A stretch of DNA of 64,000 bases from Vibrio toranzoniae (lineage in GTDB: Bacteria > Pseudomonadota > Gammaproteobacteria > Enterobacterales > Vibrionaceae). How positions within the stretch are numbered: position 1 is the stretch's first letter; each line of letters starts with the position of its first letter. The notes beneath the pieces were generated by a model. That model was not told the DNA's origin. It saw only the letters and a list, made by a program, of their open reading frames with translations, and did not search any database. The translations under genes were made by a program, and so were the position numbers. The stretch covers positions 744,001 through 808,000 of the forward strand of contig NZ_AP025515.1 of NCBI RefSeq assembly GCF_024347655.1, written 5' to 3'. Positions 7,364-15,881 of this stretch are shown in pieces.

Positions 7364-10219
7364 ATGGAGACAACTACATCCCATGAGCGAGTAGTAGACG
7401 CACAAGCTTATCAGCAGCTTGAAGCAATACTGGCTCAAAAAATAGAAACAGAACGCATTGTCACTCAAGAGGCAAAGCGCTTGGCTTACGGCACCGATGC
7501 GAGTTTCTATCGCTTGGTGCCGAAAATGGTTCTAAGGCTCAAAAACTTAGACGAAGTCATATTCACCATTCAAAGCTGCCGCGAACTCGGTATTCATTTT
7601 ACCTTTCGCGCCGCTGGCACTAGCCTTTCAGGACAAGCCGTTTCAGACTCGGTACTCATCACTCTAACCGACGACTGGCGCGGCCATGAGATTGTCGATA
7701 ACGGCAATCAGATCATTCTTCAGCCCGGTGTGATTGGCGCAGATGCCAACAAATACCTTGCCCCTTTCCAACGTAAAATCGGCCCAGATCCAGCTTCAAT
7801 CAATACTTGTAAAATCGGCGGTATTGCCGCGAACAACGCCAGTGGCATGTGTTGTGGTACTGCGCAAAACTCCTATCGCACCGTCGAAAGCATGAAAGTC
7901 GTGTTGAGCGATGGCACCCTGCTCGATACCGCAGATAATGCTAGCGTTGAAGCGTTCAAGCAATCACACAAAACGCTGTTTGATGGCATTGTTGAACTTC
8001 ACCGCCAAACCAGCTCGAATCAAGAACTCGCAGACAGAATCCGCCATAAGTACCGCCTCAAAAATACCACTGGCTACGCCCTGAATGCCTTGGTCGATTA
8101 CCACGACCCAATCGAAATCATCAAACACCTGATGATCGGCTCTGAAGGCACGCTAGGCTTCATCGCCGAGATCACCTACAACACGGTTATTGAACACCCG
8201 AATAAAGCCTCTGCGCTGTTGGTATTTGCCGACATCGAACAGGCAAGTAAAGCCGTGACTACGTTGTCCAAAACTCCGGTTGCAGCCGTGGAATTAATGG
8301 ACGGCAGAGCACTCCGTTCAGTGGCTGATAAGCCGGGTATGCCTGCCTTTATGTCGAGCCTAAACTTAGAAGCGGCGGCTATTTTGGTGGAGTCACACGC
8401 CAGCTCCCAGCCGGACTTAGATTTACAATGTAAATCAATTTTGGACGCATTGACTGAATACACGATTGTTGAATCGGTTCCTTTCACTTCCGAACCGAAG
8501 ACAGTCGCGACTCTTTGGGGCATTCGTAAAGGCATGTTCCCAGCGGTTGGCGCCGTGCGTGAAGTGGGTACGACGGTCATCATTGAAGATGTGGCTTTCC
8601 CTGTCGAAAACCTTGCGAACGGTATTCGAGAGCTGCAAGATCTGTTTGATAAATACGACTACAGCGAAGCGATCATTTTCGGCCACGCTCTAGAAGGCAA
8701 CCTGCACTTTGTGTTTACCCAAGGCTTTGATAGCCAAGAAGAGATCGACCGTTACGGTGGTTTCATGGATGACGTAGCCGAGCTCGTCGCCGTGAAATAC
8801 CAAGGTTCTTTGAAAGCGGAACACGGCACTGGCCGCAACATGGCGCCTTATGTGGAATTGGAATGGGGCAAAGATGGCTACGCCTTGATGCAACAGATCA
8901 AAGCGTTGTTCGATCCAGAAAGACTGCTCAACCCTGGCGTGATTATTAACGACAATCCAAATTCACACATCACGAATTTGAAGCCAATGCCTGCTGCCGA
9001 TGACCTTGTTGACCGCTGTATTGAATGTGGCTTCTGTGAGCCTGTTTGTCCGTCTCGCACGCTGACTCTATCACCACGCCAACGCATTGTTCTGTACCGA
9101 GAACTGCAACGTCGCCGTGCTGCGGGTGAAGAAATAGAAGCAAGCGAGCTAGAGAAAACCTTCGAATACCAAGGCATTGATACCTGCGCTGCAACTGGCC
9201 TGTGTGCTGAGCGTTGCCCAGTGGGAATCAACACCGGTGATTTGATTAAAAAGCTTCGTATTGCCAAGTACGAGAAATTTACGCCAATCGCGAAGTGGAC
9301 AGCGGATCACTTCTCGACCACCACCAAGCTGACTAAGGCTGGCCTCAAAACCAACCAAATGGCGAGCAAAGTGTTAGGCGCAAATACCGTCGGTAAGCTA
9401 ACCAATGGCTTGCGCTCGATGACTAAAGGCGCGACACCGGTTTGGATTCCAGAGATGCCGCAATCCAACAGTCACTCGCTAGTCTCATCACCAATGACAG
9501 CCGAAACATCGAACAACACTAAGAAGGTGGTTTACCTCCCTTCGTGTGCCAGTCGAACCATGGGGCAACAGAGCGATGCAGGCGATCAACGCCCTCTTAC
9601 TGAAGTGACCATGTCTCTGCTTAGGAAGGCGGGATTCGAGGTGATTCTGCCGAAGAAACTAGATGACCAATGTTGTGGTATGCCTTACGACAGCAAAGGC
9701 ATGACCGACCTAGCCCAATCCAAAGCGCAACAGCTAGAAGAAGTGTTGTGGCAAGCCAGTCGTCAGGGTGAATACCCAATCTTGATGGACACTAGCCCAT
9801 GTGCCAAACGCAGTATTGAGCAGTTCACTAAGCCATTAGAAGTGCTAGAACCGACAGGGTTTGTGAATCAATACTTGTTAGAACACCTGACGCTTGCACC
9901 ACTTAAAGAGACCGTGATGCTGCATGTGACTTGTAGCTCTCGCCGAATGGGCTTAGAAGGTGCGATGTTAAACCTTGCTAAAGCTTGTACCGAAGAGGTG
10001 ATTGTTCCTGAGCATATTCAATGCTGTGGTTGGGCGGGTGATAAAGGTTTTACCACGCCAGAGTTGAATAAAGCAGCTGTGCATCCACTCAAGGAACAAG
10101 TGCCGAGCAACTGCACTCGTGGCTTTAGTAACAGCCGAACCTGTGAGATCGGCTTGTCGCATCACAGTGGTATTCCGTATCAATCAATCTTGTACTTGGT
10201 GGATGAAGTGGCGCAGTAA
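7364..10219 (+). CDS. FAD/iron-sulfur D-lactate dehydrogenase (Dld-II type)
   Basis: A 951-residue two-part flavoprotein. Residues about 45-260 form the FAD-binding PCMH domain, followed by the FAD-oxidase C-terminal domain (ending near GTGRNMAPY). Next is a GlcF-like part with two [4Fe-4S] motifs, CIECGFC starting at Cys552 and CAATGLC at Cys608, then two CCG motifs (CCGMPYD, CCGWAGD). It resembles the Dld-II enzyme of Shewanella and E. coli YdiJ, oxidising D-lactate or a related D-2-hydroxyacid to the keto acid with electrons to quinone. The ATG at 7364 has AAGGA at 7352-7356, so the upstream in-frame start at 7334 is not used. A MITE-like element lies directly in front and may have changed its promoter. 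Confidence 0.88.
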   Translation: METTTSHERVVDAQAYQQLEAILAQKIETERIVTQEAKRLAYGTDASFYRLVPKMVLRLKNLDEVIFTIQSCRELGIHFTFRAAGTSLSGQAVSDSVLITLTDDWRGHEIVDNGNQIILQPGVIGADANKYLAPFQRKIGPDPASINTCKIGGIAANNASGMCCGTAQNSYRTVESMKVVLSDGTLLDTADNASVEAFKQSHKTLFDGIVELHRQTSSNQELADRIRHKYRLKNTTGYALNALVDYHDPIEIIKHLMIGSEGTLGFIAEITYNTVIEHPNKASALLVFADIEQASKAVTTLSKTPVAAVELMDGRALRSVADKPGMPAFMSSLNLEAAAILVESHASSQPDLDLQCKSILDALTEYTIVESVPFTSEPKTVATLWGIRKGMFPAVGAVREVGTTVIIEDVAFPVENLANGIRELQDLFDKYDYSEAIIFGHALEGNLHFVFTQGFDSQEEIDRYGGFMDDVAELVAVKYQGSLKAEHGTGRNMAPYVELEWGKDGYALMQQIKALFDPERLLNPGVIINDNPNSHITNLKPMPAADDLVDRCIECGFCEPVCPSRTLTLSPRQRIVLYRELQRRRAAGEEIEASELEKTFEYQGIDTCAATGLCAERCPVGINTGDLIKKLRIAKYEKFTPIAKWTADHFSTTTKLTKAGLKTNQMASKVLGANTVGKLTNGLRSMTKGATPVWIPEMPQSNSHSLVSSPMTAETSNNTKKVVYLPSCASRTMGQQSDAGDQRPLTEVTMSLLRKAGFEVILPKKLDDQCCGMPYDSKGMTDLAQSKAQQLEEVLWQASRQGEYPILMDTSPCAKRSIEQFTKPLEVLEPTGFVNQYLLEHLTLAPLKETVMLHVTCSSRRMGLEGAMLNLAKACTEEVIVPEHIQCCGWAGDKGFTTPELNKAAVHPLKEQVPSNCTRGFSNSRTCEIGLSHHSGIPYQSILYLVDEVAQ

Positions 10220-10262
10220 CCCCATTCATACTGCGAGCGACGTGCTCTAGCTTAAAACGAAA

Positions 10263-10290
10263 AAATGGCAGCCCAATCAGGCTGCCATTT
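10263..10290. terminator. Bidirectional terminator after D-lactate dehydrogenase
   Basis: AAATGGCAGCC / GGCTGCCATTT with a 6-nt loop, flanked by A-run and T-run. It lies between the plus-strand dehydrogenase (ends 10219) and the minus-strand small gene (ends 10341), so it can serve both. Confidence 0.85.
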
Positions 10291-10340
10291 GTTTATTCGA
10301 TTTGAAACATGTTATTTAGCTAGTTGTTACGAGCTGACAG

Positions 10341-10583
10341 TTAGAGAGATAAGCGCATCAACTCTTCTGGAGAGTAGTGTTCTGCTTCTGCGCCTTTGGC
10401 AATTAAGTCGATCACTCGGAACTCACTCATATCACCAAACTCCTTGGTCAAGTAATCACGAAACGCTTTATCATTCGACCATTTACCTCGCACGATATAG
10501 CCCTCTTCTTTGTCGAAATCTTCCGTTTCAAAAAAGGAAAAATCAGTCATACCAATATTGTGGCAATACAAAACGAGATACAT
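10341..10583 (-). CDS. Small conserved-looking hypothetical protein, 80 aa
   Basis: A soluble, acidic 80-residue protein with no signal peptide, membrane segment or cysteine pair. I do not recognise the family. It looks real because an AAGGA ribosome-binding site lies 7-8 bases before the ATG, because the composition is protein-like (many Glu, Asp and aromatic residues), and because it is bounded by a terminator downstream. A longer plus-strand frame over the same DNA has no ribosome-binding site and is a shadow. Confidence 0.65.
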   Translation of the reverse strand: MYLVLYCHNIGMTDFSFFETEDFDKEEGYIVRGKWSNDKAFRDYLTKEFGDMSEFRVIDLIAKGAEAEHYSPEELMRLSL

Positions 10584-10731
10584 GTTGAATCCTTAACGCT
10601 GAACACTTAACTAGGCTAAAAACCGGTCGACAACCGTTCCGAAAGCCAATTCCAAAAAAACAAGCTCAAGGTTACAACATAAATGCTAAATCGAATAGCC
10701 AATCAAGGACTTAAGTAACCTGCTCTTTTCG

Positions 10732-12468
10732 TTAATCATCAAACATCATGTTAATTGCAGAACCTAACAGAATCAGACCAACAATTGGTCCCATGACAGC
10801 GATTGGCGCGCGTTCAATGTATGGCAAATTCTCTGCAATCATCAAGCCCCATTCCGGTGCAGGCGGTTTGGCTCCTAAACCGATGAAGCTCAGCGAGGTC
10901 AGGCTCAATGTAATCACTGGCAGCCTCAGCATTGCGTGTCTTAGCAACGGTGGCAATACGTAAGGCAACAGATAAAAACGGAAGATTCTAAGTTTGCTGG
11001 TTCCCCACAACGGCGCGAGGTGAGTATAAGGCTGAGCCTTCGCTTCCACTATCAAGCTTGAGCAATGCGCCGCTAATGGCGCCCAAGAGACCAATACAAT
11101 CGCGATTAATGCACTGTTCGGGTTCATCCCCGTTAAACCCGCAACTAGCAACCCGGCAATGATGTAAGGGATACCCTTAGTTATCTCGATAAGGCCTTGG
11201 CTAAAGCGGGTATTGAAACCCATGATAATGCCTGTCACCAAACTCAAAAACGTCGCCAAGATACCGGCTTGGAAGGTCGCGACCATACCAGAGCCGATTC
11301 TCGCTAACAGGTCTCGGCCAATGCCATCCGCACCCAAAGGCGCTTGCCAGCTCGGTGATGCCAAACGTGCAAATTGGCTAGTGTATGGGTCACGAAATGC
11401 AGCCCAAACCACGATGGCAATTAGGAATGAGAAAATCGTAAAAGCAGTAATACGTTTAGCGCGACTCTGCGTAAAACGAAACGAAGAGTGGCTACTAATC
11501 AGCTTGCCGCTTTTCAGGCTGTGGCCAAGAATCAACTGCTGAACAAACAAGCTCATGCTGCTCACTGCAATCGAAAACAGAAGCAATACCAGTAAGCCAC
11601 CTTGCAACATCGGCAGATCTTGCGCCTTCGCAGCACCAAGAATCATACGCCCGATACCGGGAATCGAGAAGATAAGCTCGACCGCGACCGCGCCACCCGT
11701 CAAGCCGATCACGATCATCGCGATCTGTGGGATCAGGCTGCTCAGCGCTCTTTTCAGCGCAAAGCGAATAATTTGGTTGGAGTGAACGTTGGCACTGAGC
11801 CACGTGATCACCCAAGGTTCATTTAAAACGCGTTGTAAACTGTCTCTGAGTAGGCGACTAAACAGGCCGCTAGCAGGCAGCGCAAGTGCTAAACTCGGTA
11901 GCCAGATATCTTGCCAGCCTTGCCAACCATACGGTGGTAACCAAACTAACCAGATTGAGAACACCAGTATTAATACCGAGGCCACCACGTACTCTGGCAA
12001 GGATATTAATACGGTGCTTAAACTGCTGTAACTCTGCCCTAATTTGCCCTTCTTCCAACTGCGCAAGGTAGCCAGTAAGCCTGCGCCACACAGTACGAAA
12101 GTCATCACAAGCGCGCTAGACATCAAAAACAGGGACGTAGACGCTGTCTTTTGAATGCCTAATGCAACCGAAGAACCATCAATCCATGACTTACCTAAGT
12201 CACCAGAAAAGGCACTTCCTATCCAGTCGATCAGGCGCTCGCTCGCCGAACGATCAAGCTGAAGATCAGCACGTACTGCCGCTAAAGCTTCAGGCGTAAG
12301 CAGGTGTTGTTGCCCCGCCCTCGCACGCAGAATGGATTGGCTTGGGTCGATGCCTGCAATGTCAGGCATCAAGCCAACAAGAATCACCACCACAATCAGT
12401 GAGGCAATTCTTGATAGCCAAGGCGTCAAGATAAATAAGGTTCGACGCAGAGTCTCAGCAGATAGCAT
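10732..12468 (-). CDS. Fused ABC importer permease (two DppB/DppC-type domains in one chain)
   Basis: A 578-residue inner-membrane protein made of two binding-protein-dependent permease units joined in one chain. About residues 10-320 resemble NikB/DppB, including an N-terminal membrane anchor, a periplasmic stretch with LTPEALAAVRADLQLD and an EAA-like loop near FSIPGIGRMI. About 335-578 resemble NikC/DppC (RDPYTSQFARLASPSW, DGIGRDLLARI, SLSFIGLGAKPPAPEWG). In most nickel/peptide importers these are two proteins. It starts 4 bases after the binding-protein gene's stop and is last in a four-gene operon. It would form the whole membrane channel alone, with the two separate ATPases below it. 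Confidence 0.88.
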   Translation of the reverse strand: MLSAETLRRTLFILTPWLSRIASLIVVVILVGLMPDIAGIDPSQSILRARAGQQHLLTPEALAAVRADLQLDRSASERLIDWIGSAFSGDLGKSWIDGSSVALGIQKTASTSLFLMSSALVMTFVLCGAGLLATLRSWKKGKLGQSYSSLSTVLISLPEYVVASVLILVFSIWLVWLPPYGWQGWQDIWLPSLALALPASGLFSRLLRDSLQRVLNEPWVITWLSANVHSNQIIRFALKRALSSLIPQIAMIVIGLTGGAVAVELIFSIPGIGRMILGAAKAQDLPMLQGGLLVLLLFSIAVSSMSLFVQQLILGHSLKSGKLISSHSSFRFTQSRAKRITAFTIFSFLIAIVVWAAFRDPYTSQFARLASPSWQAPLGADGIGRDLLARIGSGMVATFQAGILATFLSLVTGIIMGFNTRFSQGLIEITKGIPYIIAGLLVAGLTGMNPNSALIAIVLVSWAPLAAHCSSLIVEAKAQPYTHLAPLWGTSKLRIFRFYLLPYVLPPLLRHAMLRLPVITLSLTSLSFIGLGAKPPAPEWGLMIAENLPYIERAPIAVMGPIVGLILLGSAINMMFDD

Positions 12469-12472
12469 TTAG

Positions 12473-13984
12473 TTAGTTAACCTGTGTCGCTTTCTTAACC
12501 TGTGTAGTTTGGTCAACCAAGCGACGTTCACTTGGGTCACGAACCACATTGCTTACACGCTCGCTTTCACCTTGAATCACACGTTCGTGAAGCAATGGAA
12601 TAGCAGCGAAGTCGTTGAGAATTTTTTGCTCAACTGCGATGATCGCTTGCTGACGCAGTGCACCTAATGGTTGTAGGTCAGCGTGAGTTAGCGCTTGGTC
12701 AACTTCTTGAGAACAGAATTGACCAAGGTTGAATGAACCCTTACAGCCAAAGTCACTCATCATATAAGCCACTGGGTCACCCGAATCTAGAACGGTTGCA
12801 CGAGAAAGGATGAACGCATCGAACTTTCCTGATAGCGCATCGTTTTCAATCTGAGCGTATTCACGGATATCCAGCTCAACTTTGAAGCCAGCCGCTTCAA
12901 GTTGTTGTTTAAGTAGCGCTGCCACTTCTGGAAGCTCAGCACGGTCGGTAAAGGTACCGATAACAATTCTTTCACCGTTTGCTTGTAGCGTTTTATCTAC
13001 AGCTTGACCTTCAGGTCGAATCGGCTCAGCCCAAGCAAGAGCTGGACCTAATAGACCTTGCGCGATATCCGCGTGGTTTTCATAAACAGTATTCACAATT
13101 TGCTCACGGTCTACAGCAGCCGCCGCGACTTTACGTAGTTCAATATCGCTAAATACGCCTGACTTATTGTTCAGGTAAAGCGTGTTGGTACGAGGCATGG
13201 CTACTTCGTAAAGCAGGTTCGAATCAATGGTCGCGATTTGTGAAACTGGCACAGCTTCAACAATGTCTGCCGTACCGGTTCTTAGAGCTGCAGCACGAGC
13301 AAAGCCGTTAGGAACGTATTCTGCAATTACAGATTCAACTTGTGCTTTTTCACCCCAGTAACCGTCGAAACGTTTTAGTTTCGCGCTGGTTGTACCGTTA
13401 ATTTCTGTCAATTCAAACGGACCAGTACCTGCCCCAATTGGGCTAACACGACCATCTTCTTGGTACGCGCTTGCTGCTAGGATCGCTAATTGAGGGCTTG
13501 ATAAACGGCTTGGTAGAAGAGGGTCATCAAAGCTGGTCTTGATCTCTACGCGGTAGTTGTCCATCGCTTTCACTTCTAAATCTACACCATCTAGGATGCG
13601 TGGTTTAGGCGCCGCTTCCAGCGCTTTCTGTAGAGAGTTCACAACAGACTCTGCGGTTAATGTCGAACCATCGTGGAATTTAACACCTTGGCGAACCGTG
13701 AATTGCCAAGTCAGTGGATCAACGTGTTTCCAATCCGTTGCCAGCATTGGCTCAGCTTCTGAAGTTGGGCTTAGGTTGACTAGCGTTTCAGCCGTGCTCC
13801 AACGTGATAGTTTGAACGCGTCATCAGAAAGTGGCGATAGACCTGTTCTTGGTGGCTGCATCATCGCAACACGAATTTCGGATTTGACCGCCGCATCGCT
13901 CGACTCTGGTTGAGAGTCAAAGCAGCCCGTCAAAGGCAGAGCCAGCGCTAGAGCGCAAGCCAGTTTGATTGAATTAAAACGCAT
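12473..13984 (-). CDS. Nickel/peptide-type ABC transporter substrate-binding lipoprotein (NikA/DppA family, SBP_bac_5)
   Basis: A 503-residue binding protein. The N-terminus is a lipoprotein signal (MRFNSIKLACALALALPLTGC, lipobox LTGC), so it is anchored to the membrane in the periplasm. Family signatures include WQFTVRQGVKFHDGSTLTAESVV, PIGAGTGPF and YLNNKSGVF. The frame is open for another 30 codons upstream, but that stretch is made of an 18-bp DNA repeat and would bury the signal peptide, so I start at 13984. Overall it looks closer to NikA-like metal or metal-chelate binders than to oligopeptide binders, but ligand identity is inference. The Zur-like site at the head of the operon points to zinc or a zinc chelate. 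Confidence 0.88.
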   Translation of the reverse strand: MRFNSIKLACALALALPLTGCFDSQPESSDAAVKSEIRVAMMQPPRTGLSPLSDDAFKLSRWSTAETLVNLSPTSEAEPMLATDWKHVDPLTWQFTVRQGVKFHDGSTLTAESVVNSLQKALEAAPKPRILDGVDLEVKAMDNYRVEIKTSFDDPLLPSRLSSPQLAILAASAYQEDGRVSPIGAGTGPFELTEINGTTSAKLKRFDGYWGEKAQVESVIAEYVPNGFARAAALRTGTADIVEAVPVSQIATIDSNLLYEVAMPRTNTLYLNNKSGVFSDIELRKVAAAAVDREQIVNTVYENHADIAQGLLGPALAWAEPIRPEGQAVDKTLQANGERIVIGTFTDRAELPEVAALLKQQLEAAGFKVELDIREYAQIENDALSGKFDAFILSRATVLDSGDPVAYMMSDFGCKGSFNLGQFCSQEVDQALTHADLQPLGALRQQAIIAVEQKILNDFAAIPLLHERVIQGESERVSNVVRDPSERRLVDQTTQVKKATQVN

Positions 13985-14010
13985 AGTTATTTTTCTCTGT
14001 AAGCTGTGCT

Positions 14011-14064
14011 TCGTTAATAAACTGTATTTTGTTAATAAACGGTATTTCGTAATAAATAAGGTTG
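14011..14064. repeat. Three imperfect 18-bp tandem repeats in an intercistronic leader
   Basis: Units TCGTTAATAAACTGTATT (14011-14028), TTGTTAATAAACGGTATT (14029-14046) and a more diverged TCGTAATAAATAAGGTTG (14047-14064). They fill most of the 83-bp gap between the ATPase gene's stop and the binding-protein gene's start, i.e. the mRNA leader of the binding protein. Confidence 0.75.
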
Positions 14065-14067
14065 TGT

Positions 14068-14913
14068 TTAACAAGTAGATTTCGAAAGAGGCTGAGATTC
14101 GATCAGCATCTGAGTCGCTGGATGAGCAGGTTCGCTCATCACTTGAGGTGTCGGTCCATGCTCCACCATCTCGCCATGGTCAAGAACCAGAATTTCTTCG
14201 CAAAGCGCTTGTGCTGCACCTAGGTCGTGTGTCACCAAAATAAGGCGCATATCGCGCTTCTTTTTCAATGAATTCAATAAGTCGAGTAGCCTCTGTCGAT
14301 TGACAGGATCTAGGCTACTGGTTGGCTCATCGGCAACTAATACCGCGGGTCTAACGACAAGTGCCCGAGCAATGGCTACACGTTGAGCTTGGCCTGTAGA
14401 AAGCTGATTGGGCTTTAGCGATAGCAAAGTGGCAGGTAAGCCAACGTCCAACAGCGTCTCTTCAATGATGCTTTCATGATTGCCATAAACATTTAAGTTA
14501 CTTAGCGGCTCAGCTAAGATCTGTCGAACGGTGTAGTAAGGGTTAAGACTAGTGTGTGGTTCTTGTGGCACCAATTGAATCAAGCGACACACCGTAGCTT
14601 GCGCTTTGCTATTACGAATAGGCAGCGAATGACCAAACAAGCTGATGCTACCGAGAGTAGGCGCTTTCAAACCAAACAGCAGTTCAATCAGCGTAGATTT
14701 ACCGGCACCAGAACGTCCAACAATGGCCAGGCTTTTGTCTTCAACATTGAGGTCGATATTCTGTAGCGCTTTGAACGCCTTACCACCCAACCAACTCGGC
14801 ACTGAGTAATACTGAACCCCGACATTCTCGAACTTAATCTCAATCGGTGTTTCTGAATCAATCACAGGCATTGGCGGTGAGACTTCTGAATTTAGTGATA
14901 AAGTCGAGCTCAT
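14068..14913 (-). CDS. ABC transporter ATPase, DppF/NikE type
   Basis: A 281-residue cytoplasmic ATPase. Walker A GRSGAGKST is near residue 66, the Q-loop region is LVPQEPHTSLNP, the signature is LSTGQAQRVAIARAL, Walker B is VLVADEPTSSLD and the switch histidine is in LVTHDLG. It overlaps the upstream ATPase gene by 4 bp (translationally coupled) and precedes the binding-protein gene. It pairs with the other ATPase to drive import through the fused permease. The region before the Walker A motif carries an extra ~35-residue N-terminal extension compared with minimal family members. Confidence 0.9.
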   Translation of the reverse strand: MSSTLSLNSEVSPPMPVIDSETPIEIKFENVGVQYYSVPSWLGGKAFKALQNIDLNVEDKSLAIVGRSGAGKSTLIELLFGLKAPTLGSISLFGHSLPIRNSKAQATVCRLIQLVPQEPHTSLNPYYTVRQILAEPLSNLNVYGNHESIIEETLLDVGLPATLLSLKPNQLSTGQAQRVAIARALVVRPAVLVADEPTSSLDPVNRQRLLDLLNSLKKKRDMRLILVTHDLGAAQALCEEILVLDHGEMVEHGPTPQVMSEPAHPATQMLIESQPLSKSTC

Positions 14914-15680
14914 TCGATTAGGTCTCTCAATGAACAGCAGAAAGCATGAGAGCTCGATTCCAGCGCGTGTTTCGGTGCACCATAAGCCACCACACCGCCA
15001 TCATCGATGACTAATAACTTGTCACACGCTAAGGCGCTGTGCAGGTCATGGGTAATCAACAAGCCACCAATTTGGCGTTGCTTTACATTGTCTCGAATCA
15101 GCTTGAGTATCTCTTGTTCTGTTACCGGATCTAACGCACTGGTTGGTTCATCTGCAATGATGATATCGGCGTTACTCAACAAGCCAATCGCAATGCACAC
15201 TCGTTGACGTTGTCCTCCAGAGATTTGGCTCGGATACAACGGCAAGATGGTTTCTGGATTTGGGAATCCTAACTGCACCAACAGTTCGGTGAGCTTAGTT
15301 TTGTCTTGTGATTTAAGCTTGGTGCGAGTACCCGTCAAGGCAAGGCAAAGTTGGCCTTCAATGGAAACCAGAGGGTTTAACGCTTGAAGCGCATCTTGGA
15401 AGATAACCGCCGGCCTTTGTGCTGCCGTTCTTTGCAACATCGGCAAACCACACACCGCTTCACCAGATAGAGAGATATGACCTTCAGCCTCAACCATTTC
15501 TGGCATAAAGCCCGCGATCGCACGTGAAAGCATCGACTTACCAATGCCTGAAGGCCCCATGATCGCCAACAGTTCTCCTCGATACATATCGAAATTAATA
15601 TCTTGGAAAAGTGTTTTCGAAGAGGTTTTGATCGTTAATCGGTCAACAGACAAAAGTGGGGCTTTCACGCAGATACTCAT
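14910..15680 (-). CDS. ABC transporter ATPase, DppD/NikD type; first gene of the operon
   Basis: A 256-residue ATPase with Walker A GPSGIGKSM near residue 42, Q-loop VIFQDALQALNPL, signature ISGGQRQRVCIAIGL, Walker B IIIADEPTSALD and LITHDLHSA. The second position after the Walker lysine-serine is Met rather than the usual Thr/Leu, a mild variation. It is the promoter-proximal gene of a four-gene operon (ATPase, ATPase, binding lipoprotein, fused permease). A Zur-like palindrome lies 8-22 bases before its ATG. There is no clear Shine-Dalgarno sequence between that site and the ATG, suggesting a very short leader. Confidence 0.9.
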   Translation of the reverse strand: MSICVKAPLLSVDRLTIKTSSKTLFQDINFDMYRGELLAIMGPSGIGKSMLSRAIAGFMPEMVEAEGHISLSGEAVCGLPMLQRTAAQRPAVIFQDALQALNPLVSIEGQLCLALTGTRTKLKSQDKTKLTELLVQLGFPNPETILPLYPSQISGGQRQRVCIAIGLLSNADIIIADEPTSALDPVTEQEILKLIRDNVKQRQIGGLLITHDLHSALACDKLLVIDDGGVVAYGAPKHALESSSHAFCCSLRDLIE

Positions 15681-15683
15681 AAA

Positions 15684-15706
15684 TAGATGTTATAACATAA
15701 CAACTC
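15684..15706 (-). promoter_or_regulatory. Zur-like zinc operator upstream of the ABC importer operon
   Basis: The core TGTTATAACATAACA at 15688-15702 differs at one of 15 positions from the gammaproteobacterial Zur core I recall (TGTTATAATATAACA). The flanks extend the match to about 18 of 23 over 15684-15706. It sits immediately upstream of the first ATG of the operon, overlapping the likely promoter, as expected for zinc-dependent repression. The match is seen; Zur binding is inferred. Confidence 0.6.
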
Positions 15707-15796
15707 TATCATTTAGCTGAGGTGATGAAAAGCGAACATTGAACTAGATCGCATTTTTTTGCTGTTTGATTGACCGGCTCTAATCAGTCATTAGAT

Positions 15797-15846
15797 AGAA
15801 AAAAAGCGCTCACTAAATTTATTGAACATAAATAGTAAAGCGCTTT
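15797..15846 (-). terminator. Terminator of the MATE exporter gene
   Basis: AAAGCGCT (15803-15810) pairs with AGCGCTTT (15839-15846), with further pairing inside (ACTAAATTTAT against ATAAATAGT). On the minus strand the stem is followed by seven T. It separates the MATE gene from the ABC importer operon, so the two are not one transcript. Confidence 0.85.
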
Positions 15847-15881
15847 CATAAAGTCTTAGAAGTGGCGATGGTCGTTCTACA

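Noticed and set aside
10265..10588. A 107-codon plus-strand frame opposite the 80-aa gene
   Set aside because: It starts inside a terminator and has no ribosome-binding site; the minus-strand frame has both a good ribosome-binding site and a proper boundary.
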